Of a stretch of 64,000 nucleotides of DNA, positions 1 through 7,381 are shown piece after piece. Below the pieces are notes generated by a model, which worked only from the letters and a program-made list of their open reading frames with translations, was not told the DNA's origin and did not search any database. Source of the stretch: Kordiimonadaceae bacterium (lineage in GTDB: Bacteria > Pseudomonadota > Alphaproteobacteria > Sphingomonadales > Kordiimonadaceae); assembly GCA_017640725.1 (NCBI GenBank), contig JAEPQB010000001.1, forward strand, positions 1,798,001-1,862,000, read 5' to 3'. The first letter of the stretch is position 1. Every line of letters begins with the position of its first letter. The position numbers and the translations under genes were made by a program.

Positions 1-304
1 TAGCAATGTTGCCGGAAATGGTCAGGCTATCAGCACCCTTCAGGGCGTAAAGAAAACCAAGCGGATTATTGGTGAGGGCGTCGTTAAACCATGCCTGAAG
101 CGGGGCATGCCCCCGCTCGGCTACGGACCGTGCGGTGCGCATTTCTGCAAGAATGGCGGTGTCAGCTTCTTCAACGAAAGTTTCTTCGCTGGCAAAGACA
201 ATGAAGTAGGCTGCAAACCCAACCCCTAACAGCATTAGGCCTGCCAACAATGCCCCCAGCGCCAAGCTTGAGCTGCGGCTGTAACGGGTAAGCGCTTCTG
301 TCAT
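1..304 (-). CDS. Sensor histidine kinase, N-terminal part (cut by window edge)
   Basis: This reading frame is absent from the ORF track because it runs off the left edge. Translated on the minus strand it starts MTEALTRYSRSSS, has one hydrophobic helix at about residues 14-36, and continues into a probable periplasmic segment. The ATG overlaps the stop of the response regulator gene as ATGA, so the two are translationally coupled. An OmpR-type regulator followed directly by a membrane protein of this layout is the standard arrangement for a two-component system. The kinase core (HisKA, HATPase) lies outside the window, so the identity rests on context plus the N-terminal membrane helix. The signal it senses is unknown. 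Confidence 0.75.
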   Translation of the reverse strand, partial: MTEALTRYSRSSSLALGALLAGLMLLGVGFAAYFIVFASEETFVEEADTAILAEMRTARSVAERGHAPLQAWFNDALTNNPLGFLYALKGADSLTISGNIA

Positions 305-987
305 GTAGGGGCCTGCATGCGGTAGCCTGCGCCGCGTACGGTTTCAATCAATTGCGTGTCAGAGTTTGGGCTAATTTTCTGCCTCAGTCGGCTGATATGC
401 ACATCGATGATGTTGGTTTGAGGATCAAAATTATAATCCCATACGTTTTCAAGAAGCATGGTGCGGGTCACCACCTGACCCTGATGCCGCAAAAGATACT
501 CAAGCAGTTTAAACTCTCTGGTTTGCAGCTCCACTGACTGACCTGACCGTGTCACCGTGCGCGCAAGCAAGTCCATTTCGAGGTCAAAGCACTGAAGCTT
601 GGTTTGCTCGGCGCCTGCTGGTTTGCTGCGGGCAATCATCACCTCAAGTCGTGCTACCAATTCTTCAAAGGCAAAGGGTTTGATCAGATAATCATCTGCG
701 CCAGCCTTAAGGCCTTTCACGCGTTCTTCCACGCTGCTTAGGGCGCTGAGCACCAGCACAGGTGTTTGAATGTCAGAGGCCCTGAGCGCGTTTAAAATCG
801 TCAGACCCTCAACCCCTGGCAGCATGCGATCGGTGATAATGGCGTCATAGGTTTCGGTGGTGGCCAGAAAAAGACCATCTTTGCCGTCCGATGCCGTGTC
901 GACGGTGAAGCCAAGCTCGCGCAGGCCTTTTTCAATATAGCCGACGACCTCTTTATCGTCCTCAATCACCAAAATACGCATTGTCAT
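301..987 (-). CDS. OmpR/PhoB-family response regulator
   Basis: DNA-binding response regulator of 228 aa, normal length for the OmpR family. The receiver domain (about 4-115) has the acidic pair D10/D11, phospho-acceptor D53 in ITDRMLPG, and K103 in LIKPF. The winged-helix Trans_reg_C domain follows (about 130-225), ending in the typical DVHISRLRQKI and RGAGYRM motifs. It is co-transcribed with the partial histidine kinase through an ATGA overlap. A second ATG two codons in is equally possible as start. It faces away from the alpha/beta hydrolase gene across a 135-bp spacer that contains one putative TetR operator (1074-1093), so the pair may be linked to that regulon. The target genes cannot be read from sequence. 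Confidence 0.93.
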   Translation of the reverse strand: MTMRILVIEDDKEVVGYIEKGLRELGFTVDTASDGKDGLFLATTETYDAIITDRMLPGVEGLTILNALRASDIQTPVLVLSALSSVEERVKGLKAGADDYLIKPFAFEELVARLEVMIARSKPAGAEQTKLQCFDLEMDLLARTVTRSGQSVELQTREFKLLEYLLRHQGQVVTRTMLLENVWDYNFDPQTNIIDVHISRLRQKISPNSDTQLIETVRGAGYRMQAPT

Positions 988-1073
988 CTCTTTTGCTTAC
1001 AGGGCGCACTGACTCTACGAGTATTGAAGGCCGATCGGACCATTTGAGGCTTTCTTCTCAGACAGATGCCTAT

Positions 1074-1093
1074 TATTGTATGGATGGTCAATA
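1074..1093. promoter_or_regulatory. Putative TetR operator, copy 1
   Basis: TATTGTATGGATGGTCAATA, an imperfect inverted repeat (TATTG / CAATA arms, 20 bp). It lies 29 bp upstream of the alpha/beta hydrolase start and in the spacer shared with the divergent two-component genes. The same 7-6-7 layout occurs at four other places, all in front of genes of the 1-10.4 kb island. Assignment to the TetR regulator at 4909-5562 is inference. Confidence 0.6.
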
Positions 1094-1122
1094 AGGCGAA
1101 TAGCGGGCACGGGGAGACGCTG

Positions 1123-2127
1123 ATGAAACTTTGGAAGAAAATCCTGCTGATTGTGGTTGCGGCAATTGTGCTTGTTCCCGCCGGCGTCTATCTCACATCG
1201 CTGGATTGGGACAGAACGCACCGGGCTTATGTGTCCAGTCTTCCCCTGTTTGAAACGGGTGTGGCAGACGGTGAGTATCAGATCACTGCCGGTGACTTCA
1301 CGTACCGTGCCCGGGTCGCAGGTTTGAATAATACGGGCCCGAATATTCTGCTGCTACACGGATTTCCGGAGTCGTCCGTTATCTGGGAAGAACTGATCGC
1401 TGCCGCAGCGAGTGAGGGGTTTCGGGTGGTTGCATTTGATCAGCGTGGCTACAGCCCGGGCGCGCGACCAAGCGGCGTTGAAAACTATAAGCTGCCGCTA
1501 CTGATTAACGACGTTTACGCGGTCGCAGATGCCGTGGGGTTCGACACATTTCACTTGGCAGGCCACGACTGGGGCGCTGTTGTTGGCTGGTTCACTGTCA
1601 TGAACAATGACTATGGCCGCATAAATAGCTGGGCGGCGCTTTCGATCCCGCATTCAGGTGTGTTTTTTAAAGGCACGATTGACGACCCGGTTCAAGCTGA
1701 ACGGTCAGGCTATGTGAAGTTTCTGCAGCGCCCGTTTTTGCCAGAGTTTCTGTTCACCATGCGGTCGCAAAAGTCGCTGAAAGACATGTTTGCGCGCGTA
1801 CCTGCCAGAAACCGGGACGAATATATTCGCATCCAGTCTGAGCCAGGCGCCCTTACAGCGGCATTAAACTGGTACCGTGCCGTTGATGTAACCGCGATTG
1901 CCGAAGGGGCAGAGTTTCAGAAAGCAGTTGCGCTGCCGACCCTGTTTATTTGGGGCAAAAATGATTTTGTGATTTCTGAATCCGTTATTGCATCAGCGCG
2001 TAACCTGATGCCGGAAGACTATACTGAACTTGCCCTCGATGCTGGCCATGCGCTTTTGCAGCATGCACCTGATGAGGTGTTACCGGCGCTGATTGCCCAT
2101 TGGCATAGACAGTCCAGCCCTGAATAG
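1123..2127 (+). CDS. Membrane-anchored alpha/beta hydrolase, epoxide-hydrolase type
   Basis: Alpha/beta-fold hydrolase of 334 aa. The ATG at 1123 is preferred over the track start at 1066 because GGGGAGA precedes it and it opens directly into a hydrophobic helix (residues 6-26) that would anchor or export the enzyme. HGFPES (79-84) forms the oxyanion region, and GHDWG carries the nucleophile D149, an aspartate as in epoxide hydrolases and haloalkane dehalogenases rather than a serine. D281 and H309 (DAGHALLQH) complete the triad. The family hydrolyses epoxides or C-halogen bonds; the substrate here is unknown. A putative TetR operator sits just upstream, placing it in the same regulon as the TonB receptor and PQQ dehydrogenase. 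Confidence 0.88.
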   Translation: MKLWKKILLIVVAAIVLVPAGVYLTSLDWDRTHRAYVSSLPLFETGVADGEYQITAGDFTYRARVAGLNNTGPNILLLHGFPESSVIWEELIAAAASEGFRVVAFDQRGYSPGARPSGVENYKLPLLINDVYAVADAVGFDTFHLAGHDWGAVVGWFTVMNNDYGRINSWAALSIPHSGVFFKGTIDDPVQAERSGYVKFLQRPFLPEFLFTMRSQKSLKDMFARVPARNRDEYIRIQSEPGALTAALNWYRAVDVTAIAEGAEFQKAVALPTLFIWGKNDFVISESVIASARNLMPEDYTELALDAGHALLQHAPDEVLPALIAHWHRQSSPE

Positions 2128-2163
2128 AAAAAACAGCACGAGGCCGGTTGGCTTCGTGCTGTT
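2126..2163 (-). terminator. Rho-independent terminator of the TonB receptor gene
   Basis: A perfect 10-bp stem AACAGCACGA/TCGTGCTGTT with a 12-nt loop. On the minus strand it is followed by TTTTTT, which fits the end of the TonB receptor transcript. The plus strand lacks a T tract, but the stem may also help end the convergent hydrolase transcript. Confidence 0.75.
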
Positions 2164-2232
2164 CTGGGAAGGGCCTGCGGGTGTCCCCAAGGGAAGGGCG
2201 CAACGGGGCAGGCCAGGGGTCACCACCACCCC

Positions 2233-4623
2233 TTAGAAGTTATAGTTAAGCTCCAGGCCGTAGGTGCGTGGCTCCAGCACGTTCACACTGCGGAACCGAC
2301 CGACAAGCGGTCCATCCTGACCGATGCGTGTCACTTCATCACTGTCGAAGATGTTTTTCATGTAAGCTTTTAGAGCCCAGGTGCCGTCACCTTGTGAGAG
2401 CACGAGTTGCGCGTCCGCCTGGCTCCAGGAACCAATACGGTCGGTCGGCTTGTTGAACTCGTTTGCGAAATAATTGTCCTGCCACGCATAGTCCACGCGC
2501 GCGGTAAGCTGATATTCGCCGTCAAGCTGCCAGGTGTAATCCCCGCCAACTTTGAAGGAGAAGTTTGGTGCATTCCGAAGCGTATTGCCGGCGATGTCCT
2601 GAATAACATTGCCGTCGGCATCGAACTGACGATTGCCGTTTTCGTCAAGTGCGATCACCACGCCAGGCGCCAGGCCTGCCGGGTCCCCGGGGTCAGACGT
2701 CAAAATGTTATCCAGCGTGACATCAAGGTAGGCAAAGTTGGCGTCCAGGAAGAACGCATCTGAGACCGCATAGTAGAACTCGGCCTCAAAACCCTTGATG
2801 TCCGCGTCGGCGTTAACGGTGACAACCGACACGCCGCGCACTGCGCCGATTTGCAGGTCGGTATAGTCATAATAGAAGGCGTTCAAGTTGGCGCGCAGGC
2901 GGCCGTCGAGGAACGTGCTTTTGGTGCCAACTTCGAAGGTATACAGGAATTCCGGGTCGAATGTTTCGCCGCCTGCGGGTCCACCAGGGTTCAGCCCACC
3001 GGCCTTATAGCCACGCGAGAATGTGCCATACAGTAGCGTGTCTTCATCCAGCCGGTGGTCAACGCTCAGCTTGCCGGTTGTGACGCTCCAGTCTTCTTCG
3101 GCGGCGGTGAAGTCTGGCAGGCTCCAGAACACTGTGCGGGTCCTGATTGATTTTTCGTCCCACGTGTGACGCACACCGACAGTCACGCGAGTGCGGTCTG
3201 ACATGTCATAATAGCCTTCCCCGAAAATAGCGAAACTGTCAGAGACGATATCTTCGCTTTCAATCGTGAAAAACTCGGCTTCGTCAGGCAGGCCAAGCAA
3301 GTTCTGGCCGATACTGAGGATCGGGTGGCTGAACTGTGCTTTTGCGTCGGCGTCATATTCGAAATAGAAGGCACCGATCAGGAAATTGAATTGGCCTTCA
3401 TAGTTGGAAGCAAGTCTCAATTCCTGGCTGAATTGTTCGGCAACCAGAATATCCTGACGGCCAGAGCGGATCTCGTCTGTTGTGATGTCATTGACAAAAT
3501 CAGCGCGGTACGTCACCGGGAAATTCAGCCGCTGGTTGCTGACAAAGCGATCAAAATCCTGGAACCGGTATGTGTCCAGGTCCTGGTAACCGGTGACGGC
3601 CGTGAGCGACAGGTCGCCAAAATCATAGGTCATTTCAAACGAGATAAAGAGCTCGTCCACCTGTGTGATGGGTTCCTGATCAATGTTCACAGTCCGGAAG
3701 TCCGGTGGGTTGAACGCATCAGAGAAATAATCACCGCCCGGCAGTGCACCAAGGAAATCAATGGAATTCCAAAGCGTGTTAGTAACATCCGGCGTTTCAA
3801 AGCCGCGCGAAAGTGCTGAACACCCAAACTGTGGGTCTTTGGTGCAGGTGCCTTTGGTTTCGTTGGCGCGGTTACTGTCTTCCTTCAGGTAGTTAACAAC
3901 CAGCGTCGCCGAGAAATTGTCACCGATATCCAGCGTTGAGGAACTTCTGAGCGCGTAACTGTCACGACCATCCACGTCGTTGCCTGTGAACAGGTTGGTA
4001 TTGTAACCGTCCCGTTTCAGGTAAATGCCAGCAAAGCGCTGTTTGAAATTGTCACTGACCGGCAGGTTAAGGGCGCCGCGGACCCGAAAGTTGTCATAGT
4101 TGCCGTACTGCACATTCACATGGCCGCCAAACTCGTCCGTGGGGCGTGCAGTAATAATGTTGAGGACGCCAGCGGTGGTGTTCCGGCCGTATAGCGTGCC
4201 TTGCGGACCACGCAGCACCTCGATGCGCTCAATGTCGAAATACTCGGTGTTTCGGCCCACTGGCGCGTTCAGGTAAACCTCGTTTACGTGATAGCCAAGG
4301 CCGTTTTCAGCGGTGCTTGAGATCGCGTTGTTGCCAACACCGCGCAGGTTCGCGCGGGCCTGGTCAAAGATCAGGTTTGGTACCGACAGCTGCAGGTCAA
4401 CCAGCTCTTCGATCACGCGCGTATCCAGCGCGTCGCCTGAAAAAGCAGAAATGGCGATGGGCACATCCTGCAGCGACTGTTCCCGCTTTTGTGCCGTCAC
4501 GATGATTTCTTCAAGCGCGAAGTCTTCGCTGTCTGTTGCCCCTTGCTGGGCGAACGCGCCGTGAGAAACGGACGCGAGTAAAGCCAGGCTCAACGCGTGG
4601 CGCGGTTTATTCAATATGGACAT
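2233..4623 (-). CDS. TonB-dependent outer-membrane receptor
   Basis: TonB-dependent receptor of 796 aa. It has a signal peptide (about 1-25, ending GAFA), a TonB box in EEIIVTAQ (about 38-45), a plug domain with the LRGPQGTLYGRN signature, and a long beta-barrel ending in an aromatic terminus (LNYNF) typical of outer-membrane proteins. The start is supported by a strong GGGGGGAG ribosome site. The plug resembles the broad receptor class of sphingomonads and marine alphaproteobacteria that import siderophores, glycans or aromatic compounds. No siderophore biosynthesis is nearby. It is divergent from the TetR gene, with two tandem putative operators in the spacer, so it probably imports the compound degraded by the island. 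The substrate is unknown. Confidence 0.93.
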   Translation of the reverse strand: MSILNKPRHALSLALLASVSHGAFAQQGATDSEDFALEEIIVTAQKREQSLQDVPIAISAFSGDALDTRVIEELVDLQLSVPNLIFDQARANLRGVGNNAISSTAENGLGYHVNEVYLNAPVGRNTEYFDIERIEVLRGPQGTLYGRNTTAGVLNIITARPTDEFGGHVNVQYGNYDNFRVRGALNLPVSDNFKQRFAGIYLKRDGYNTNLFTGNDVDGRDSYALRSSSTLDIGDNFSATLVVNYLKEDSNRANETKGTCTKDPQFGCSALSRGFETPDVTNTLWNSIDFLGALPGGDYFSDAFNPPDFRTVNIDQEPITQVDELFISFEMTYDFGDLSLTAVTGYQDLDTYRFQDFDRFVSNQRLNFPVTYRADFVNDITTDEIRSGRQDILVAEQFSQELRLASNYEGQFNFLIGAFYFEYDADAKAQFSHPILSIGQNLLGLPDEAEFFTIESEDIVSDSFAIFGEGYYDMSDRTRVTVGVRHTWDEKSIRTRTVFWSLPDFTAAEEDWSVTTGKLSVDHRLDEDTLLYGTFSRGYKAGGLNPGGPAGGETFDPEFLYTFEVGTKSTFLDGRLRANLNAFYYDYTDLQIGAVRGVSVVTVNADADIKGFEAEFYYAVSDAFFLDANFAYLDVTLDNILTSDPGDPAGLAPGVVIALDENGNRQFDADGNVIQDIAGNTLRNAPNFSFKVGGDYTWQLDGEYQLTARVDYAWQDNYFANEFNKPTDRIGSWSQADAQLVLSQGDGTWALKAYMKNIFDSDEVTRIGQDGPLVGRFRSVNVLEPRTYGLELNYNF

Positions 4624-4714
4624 TTTTTCTCCCCCCGGATTGTTGTGAAGGGCGCGCCTCCCATTGGCGAAATGCCCCCGCTGTCTGTTTCCGCATGTCG
4701 GGCATATTGTTCCT

Positions 4715-4734
4715 TATTGTATAAAGAGTCAATA
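4715..4734. promoter_or_regulatory. Putative TetR operator, copy 2
   Basis: TATTGTATAAAGAGTCAATA, same 7-6-7 inverted-repeat layout as the other copies, in the spacer between the TonB receptor and the divergent TetR gene. On the minus strand its arm contains TTGAC, a possible -35 element for the receptor gene, so binding would block that promoter. It is separated by one base from copy 3. Confidence 0.65.
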
Positions 4735-4735
4735 C

Positions 4736-4755
4736 TATTGTAATGATTTACAATA
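4736..4755. promoter_or_regulatory. Putative TetR operator, copy 3 (perfect arms)
   Basis: TATTGTAATGATTTACAATA has perfectly symmetrical 7-bp arms (TATTGTA/TACAATA). It is the most symmetric of the five copies and lies nearest the TetR gene. Copies 2 and 3 are 21 bp apart centre to centre, two helical turns, so two dimers could bind on one face. Confidence 0.68.
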
Positions 4756-4908
4756 AAAATCGGATAAAGATCCTATTTTACCCCCTTTTGCTAACCAAAT
4801 GGTCAATAAATAGCGAAAATAGAAACTCCGATAGGTTGCTATGGCTTGAGTTGCTGCAATCATTGCCGTTAGAGTATTTGGGGCTAATCAACATGGGTCA
4901 CGGAAATC

Positions 4909-5562
4909 ATGGCAACGGCAGATGCAAAAAAAACGACCAAGCGAACGCGGCTAAACCCCGAAGATCGCAAGCAAATTATTTTGGATACGTCCGCGCGTAT
5001 TGTCTCGGAAGAGGGTGTGTCCGTGCTAACCATGGACCGCATTGGCAAAGAAGTCGGCGTCAGTAAGTCGCTTATTTACGCCTATTTCCCGAATGTGACG
5101 CAGCTATTGAAAGAATTGTATGCACGCGAGTTGAAAGCGCTCCGCATGCTGCAAGTGGAAGCGGCTGATGAAGCAACTACCTTTGAGGGCATGGTCCGGC
5201 GGGTAACGCATGTGTATATGGAGTATATCGACACGCGCGGCATGCTTCTCTACCGCCTGCAGTCCGAGCCCAGCATCACCGATGGCATCAGTGGCCCCAC
5301 CTATTACAGCCGTGCAACAGCCGTTAATTATGTGGCGGAAATCATCCATGAGACATTTGATATCCCGATGGATATCGCGGTGGCCGCAACCGATATTTCA
5401 TACGGTTTGCCGGAGGCGGGCGGTAACTATCTGCACCGCAAAAAAGCCGACCGCCAGCAAATTGAGGACCTGACAGCAACCATGCTGATTGGCTCGATCA
5501 AAGAACTGGCCGCAAACTATCAAACACGTTTGCGGCCCTTGAAGCGCGGTAAGTCCGAATAG
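4909..5562 (+). CDS. TetR-family transcriptional regulator
   Basis: One-component regulator of 217 aa. The TetR_N helix-turn-helix spans about residues 22-68, with the recognition helix around VSKSLIYAYFPN (51-62). The C-terminal ligand/dimer domain shows no close landmark. It is divergent from the TonB receptor, and the spacer holds two tandem palindromes typical of TetR autoregulation. Three more copies precede the hydrolase gene and the PQQ-dehydrogenase/GST spacer, so this protein is the best candidate for local repressor of the whole island. The inducer is presumably a substrate or intermediate of the pathway. Family assignment is firm; the regulon is inferred. Confidence 0.92.
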   Translation: MATADAKKTTKRTRLNPEDRKQIILDTSARIVSEEGVSVLTMDRIGKEVGVSKSLIYAYFPNVTQLLKELYARELKALRMLQVEAADEATTFEGMVRRVTHVYMEYIDTRGMLLYRLQSEPSITDGISGPTYYSRATAVNYVAEIIHETFDIPMDIAVAATDISYGLPEAGGNYLHRKKADRQQIEDLTATMLIGSIKELAANYQTRLRPLKRGKSE

Positions 5563-5582
5563 CGCCAAATTCGCAGAGCCTC

Positions 5583-6341
5583 CTACATCGGGAAGATCGA
5601 CTGCCCGCCATCAATAATGATTTCCTGGCCAGTGATGTAATTGCTTTCGCTGGATGCGAGGAACACGGCAATGCCTTCCATGTCCTCAAGCGTTCCGATC
5701 ACACCAGACGCCGTGCGCCGGCGTGCAGAATCCTGGAAGTACTGAGGTGTTTTCAGGGACATTTCTGTTTCAATAAACCCGGGCAACACAGCATTCACCT
5801 GAATGTTGCTCCGGCCAAGCTCAACAGCCAGCGCGCGTGTCAGTCCCGATACAGCTGCCTTGGTTGCGCTATAGCCGGCCCCGTTCCCAATGCCCAGATG
5901 GGCGGCAATCGAAGAAGTGACAACCAGTTTGCCGGGCGCCCCCCGCTCAATCAGCTGCTTGATCACAGGTTGGTAGGTATTCACGACGCTTGTCAGGTTG
6001 AGGTCCACCACCGCTGACCAGTCATCCGCTGAAAGTTCATGCAGCAACCCGCGTGCGCCGGACCCTCCCGCATTGGCAAAACAACTGTCTATCTGGCCAA
6101 AACGCTCCATTGTTTCAGCAAATGCAGTGGCCACGCTATCGGTGTTGGTTACGTCGCATACGAAGGCGGCCGCGTCTCCGTCCAATGCCGCCAGCTCCTT
6201 TAGTGCTGCTTCATTTTTGCTCTCGTTGCGCCCCCAAATAGCGACCTTTGCGCCTGCCTTTAAAAGCCCTTTGGCAAACGCGAGCCCAATGCCGCCATTA
6301 CCACCTGTCACCAGCGCAACTTTACCGGTCAAGTCAAACAT
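5583..6341 (-). CDS. Short-chain dehydrogenase/reductase (SDR)
   Basis: Classical SDR oxidoreductase of 252 aa, full length. The cofactor motif TGGNGGIG is at 12-19, the NAG motif at 90-92, and the catalytic residues are S143/S144, Y157 and K161 (YSATK). It ends IDGGQS, as in FabG-like enzymes. A basic residue after the first strand (GRNES, about 38) suggests NADP(H) preference. It starts 2 bp after the stop of the VOC gene and so is third in the run PQQ dehydrogenase-VOC-SDR. It probably oxidises or reduces a pathway alcohol or ketone in the cytoplasm after import. The substrate is unknown. Confidence 0.9.
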   Translation of the reverse strand: MFDLTGKVALVTGGNGGIGLAFAKGLLKAGAKVAIWGRNESKNEAALKELAALDGDAAAFVCDVTNTDSVATAFAETMERFGQIDSCFANAGGSGARGLLHELSADDWSAVVDLNLTSVVNTYQPVIKQLIERGAPGKLVVTSSIAAHLGIGNGAGYSATKAAVSGLTRALAVELGRSNIQVNAVLPGFIETEMSLKTPQYFQDSARRRTASGVIGTLEDMEGIAVFLASSESNYITGQEIIIDGGQSIFPM

Positions 6342-6343
6342 TC

Positions 6344-7381
6344 TTATTGTCTCCGTTCAAACATTGGCAATGCTGTCAGAGACAGCGCAGAACCTTCGTT
6401 AAATTCTGTGATCGACAAGAGATTGCCGTCAGGGTCACGCAGAAAAATTGCACGCCCGTCTTCGACAGCGACAACGCCTGTCAATGTATCAATCCCTGCT
6501 GCCTTCAGTCTTGCTGCGTCAGCCGCAATGTCATTGCTTTCGAGCGCGATCAGATTGTAACCAATCTCATTCAGGGCCACCGGTTCCTCCGCTGCCTCTG
6601 TGCGCGGCTTCGCATATTCCCAAAATTCAAGGTTATAGAAGGGGGCAAGCCGAAACCACGCGCCGTGAAGCACGCCGCCCTCAAGCCCCCCAACCAGGTC
6701 AAATGTAGGGCCTTTGATATTATCCACCCTGCGATAGGCCTCAAAACCCAACAGCTTGCTATAAAACTCCATAGTGGCCGTCAAATCGTGGGTTGCCAGC
6801 GCGACATGACCCATCCAAACGTCAATATTCATATTGGGGTCCGGGTTATGCTCGATCTCAAACATCAAACCATCGGGGTCCCTAAGATACCCATACATGT
6901 AACCAACGCCGCGCATATCAACCATGGCTTTGCTGGTGCTGACCCAGGTTGCTCCAGCTCCCACCGCCTTACCGTCAATCGGTTTGGTTTTAGGTGCTAT
7001 AAAGCAAATGTGGGTGATGCCCGGGCCCTGCGGTTGAAGGGAATTGTCTCCCGCATGCTGGCTGCCTTCAAATGCCATCAGTTTCAGAAAGCTGTTCGGC
7101 CCGCGCAGCTGCAGCATGGCTGCTGGCAAATCGCTCCCGCCGACGGCGGATCGCAGCGCTGGGCTCACGTCTTTCTGCGCTCCAACGGCCTCAAGTCCAA
7201 ACGAACCGGCATAGAACTCCTTTGCTGCATCCAGGTCCTTCACACTCATGCCGACGTGATTGACGCCAATAATGCTCGAGTTGCCGGGTTTATAGAGTGC
7301 ATCGGTACGAGTTTCTTGGGCAGCGGCACCGACGGCAAGAAATCCACTTATTGCGGCGGTTACTGCGAGTGCCTTAATCAT
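6344..7381 (-). CDS. Exported protein with two VOC (glyoxalase/dioxygenase fold) domains
   Basis: 345 aa with a clear signal peptide (MIKALAVTAAISGFLAVGAAA, cleavage near 21), then two vicinal-oxygen-chelate domains at about 37-160 and 190-325. Typical first-strand motifs are NHVGMSVKDLDAAKEFY and GHVALATHDLTATMEFY, and each half ends with RDPDG. The VOC fold includes glyoxalase I, extradiol dioxygenases and fosfomycin-resistance proteins, usually cytoplasmic; an exported two-domain form is unusual. Its start overlaps the end of the PQQ dehydrogenase gene by 8 bp (ATGATTAA), and the SDR follows 2 bp later, so all three form one operon. A periplasmic isomerase, lyase or dioxygenase step is plausible but not shown. 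Confidence 0.85.
   Translation of the reverse strand: MIKALAVTAAISGFLAVGAAAQETRTDALYKPGNSSIIGVNHVGMSVKDLDAAKEFYAGSFGLEAVGAQKDVSPALRSAVGGSDLPAAMLQLRGPNSFLKLMAFEGSQHAGDNSLQPQGPGITHICFIAPKTKPIDGKAVGAGATWVSTSKAMVDMRGVGYMYGYLRDPDGLMFEIEHNPDPNMNIDVWMGHVALATHDLTATMEFYSKLLGFEAYRRVDNIKGPTFDLVGGLEGGVLHGAWFRLAPFYNLEFWEYAKPRTEAAEEPVALNEIGYNLIALESNDIAADAARLKAAGIDTLTGVVAVEDGRAIFLRDPDGNLLSITEFNEGSALSLTALPMFERRQ

Noticed and set aside
4786-4808. Sixth TetR operator (TTTTGCT ... GTCAATA)
   Set aside because: Only the right arm matches, and the spacing is 23 bp instead of 20. At best a half-site.
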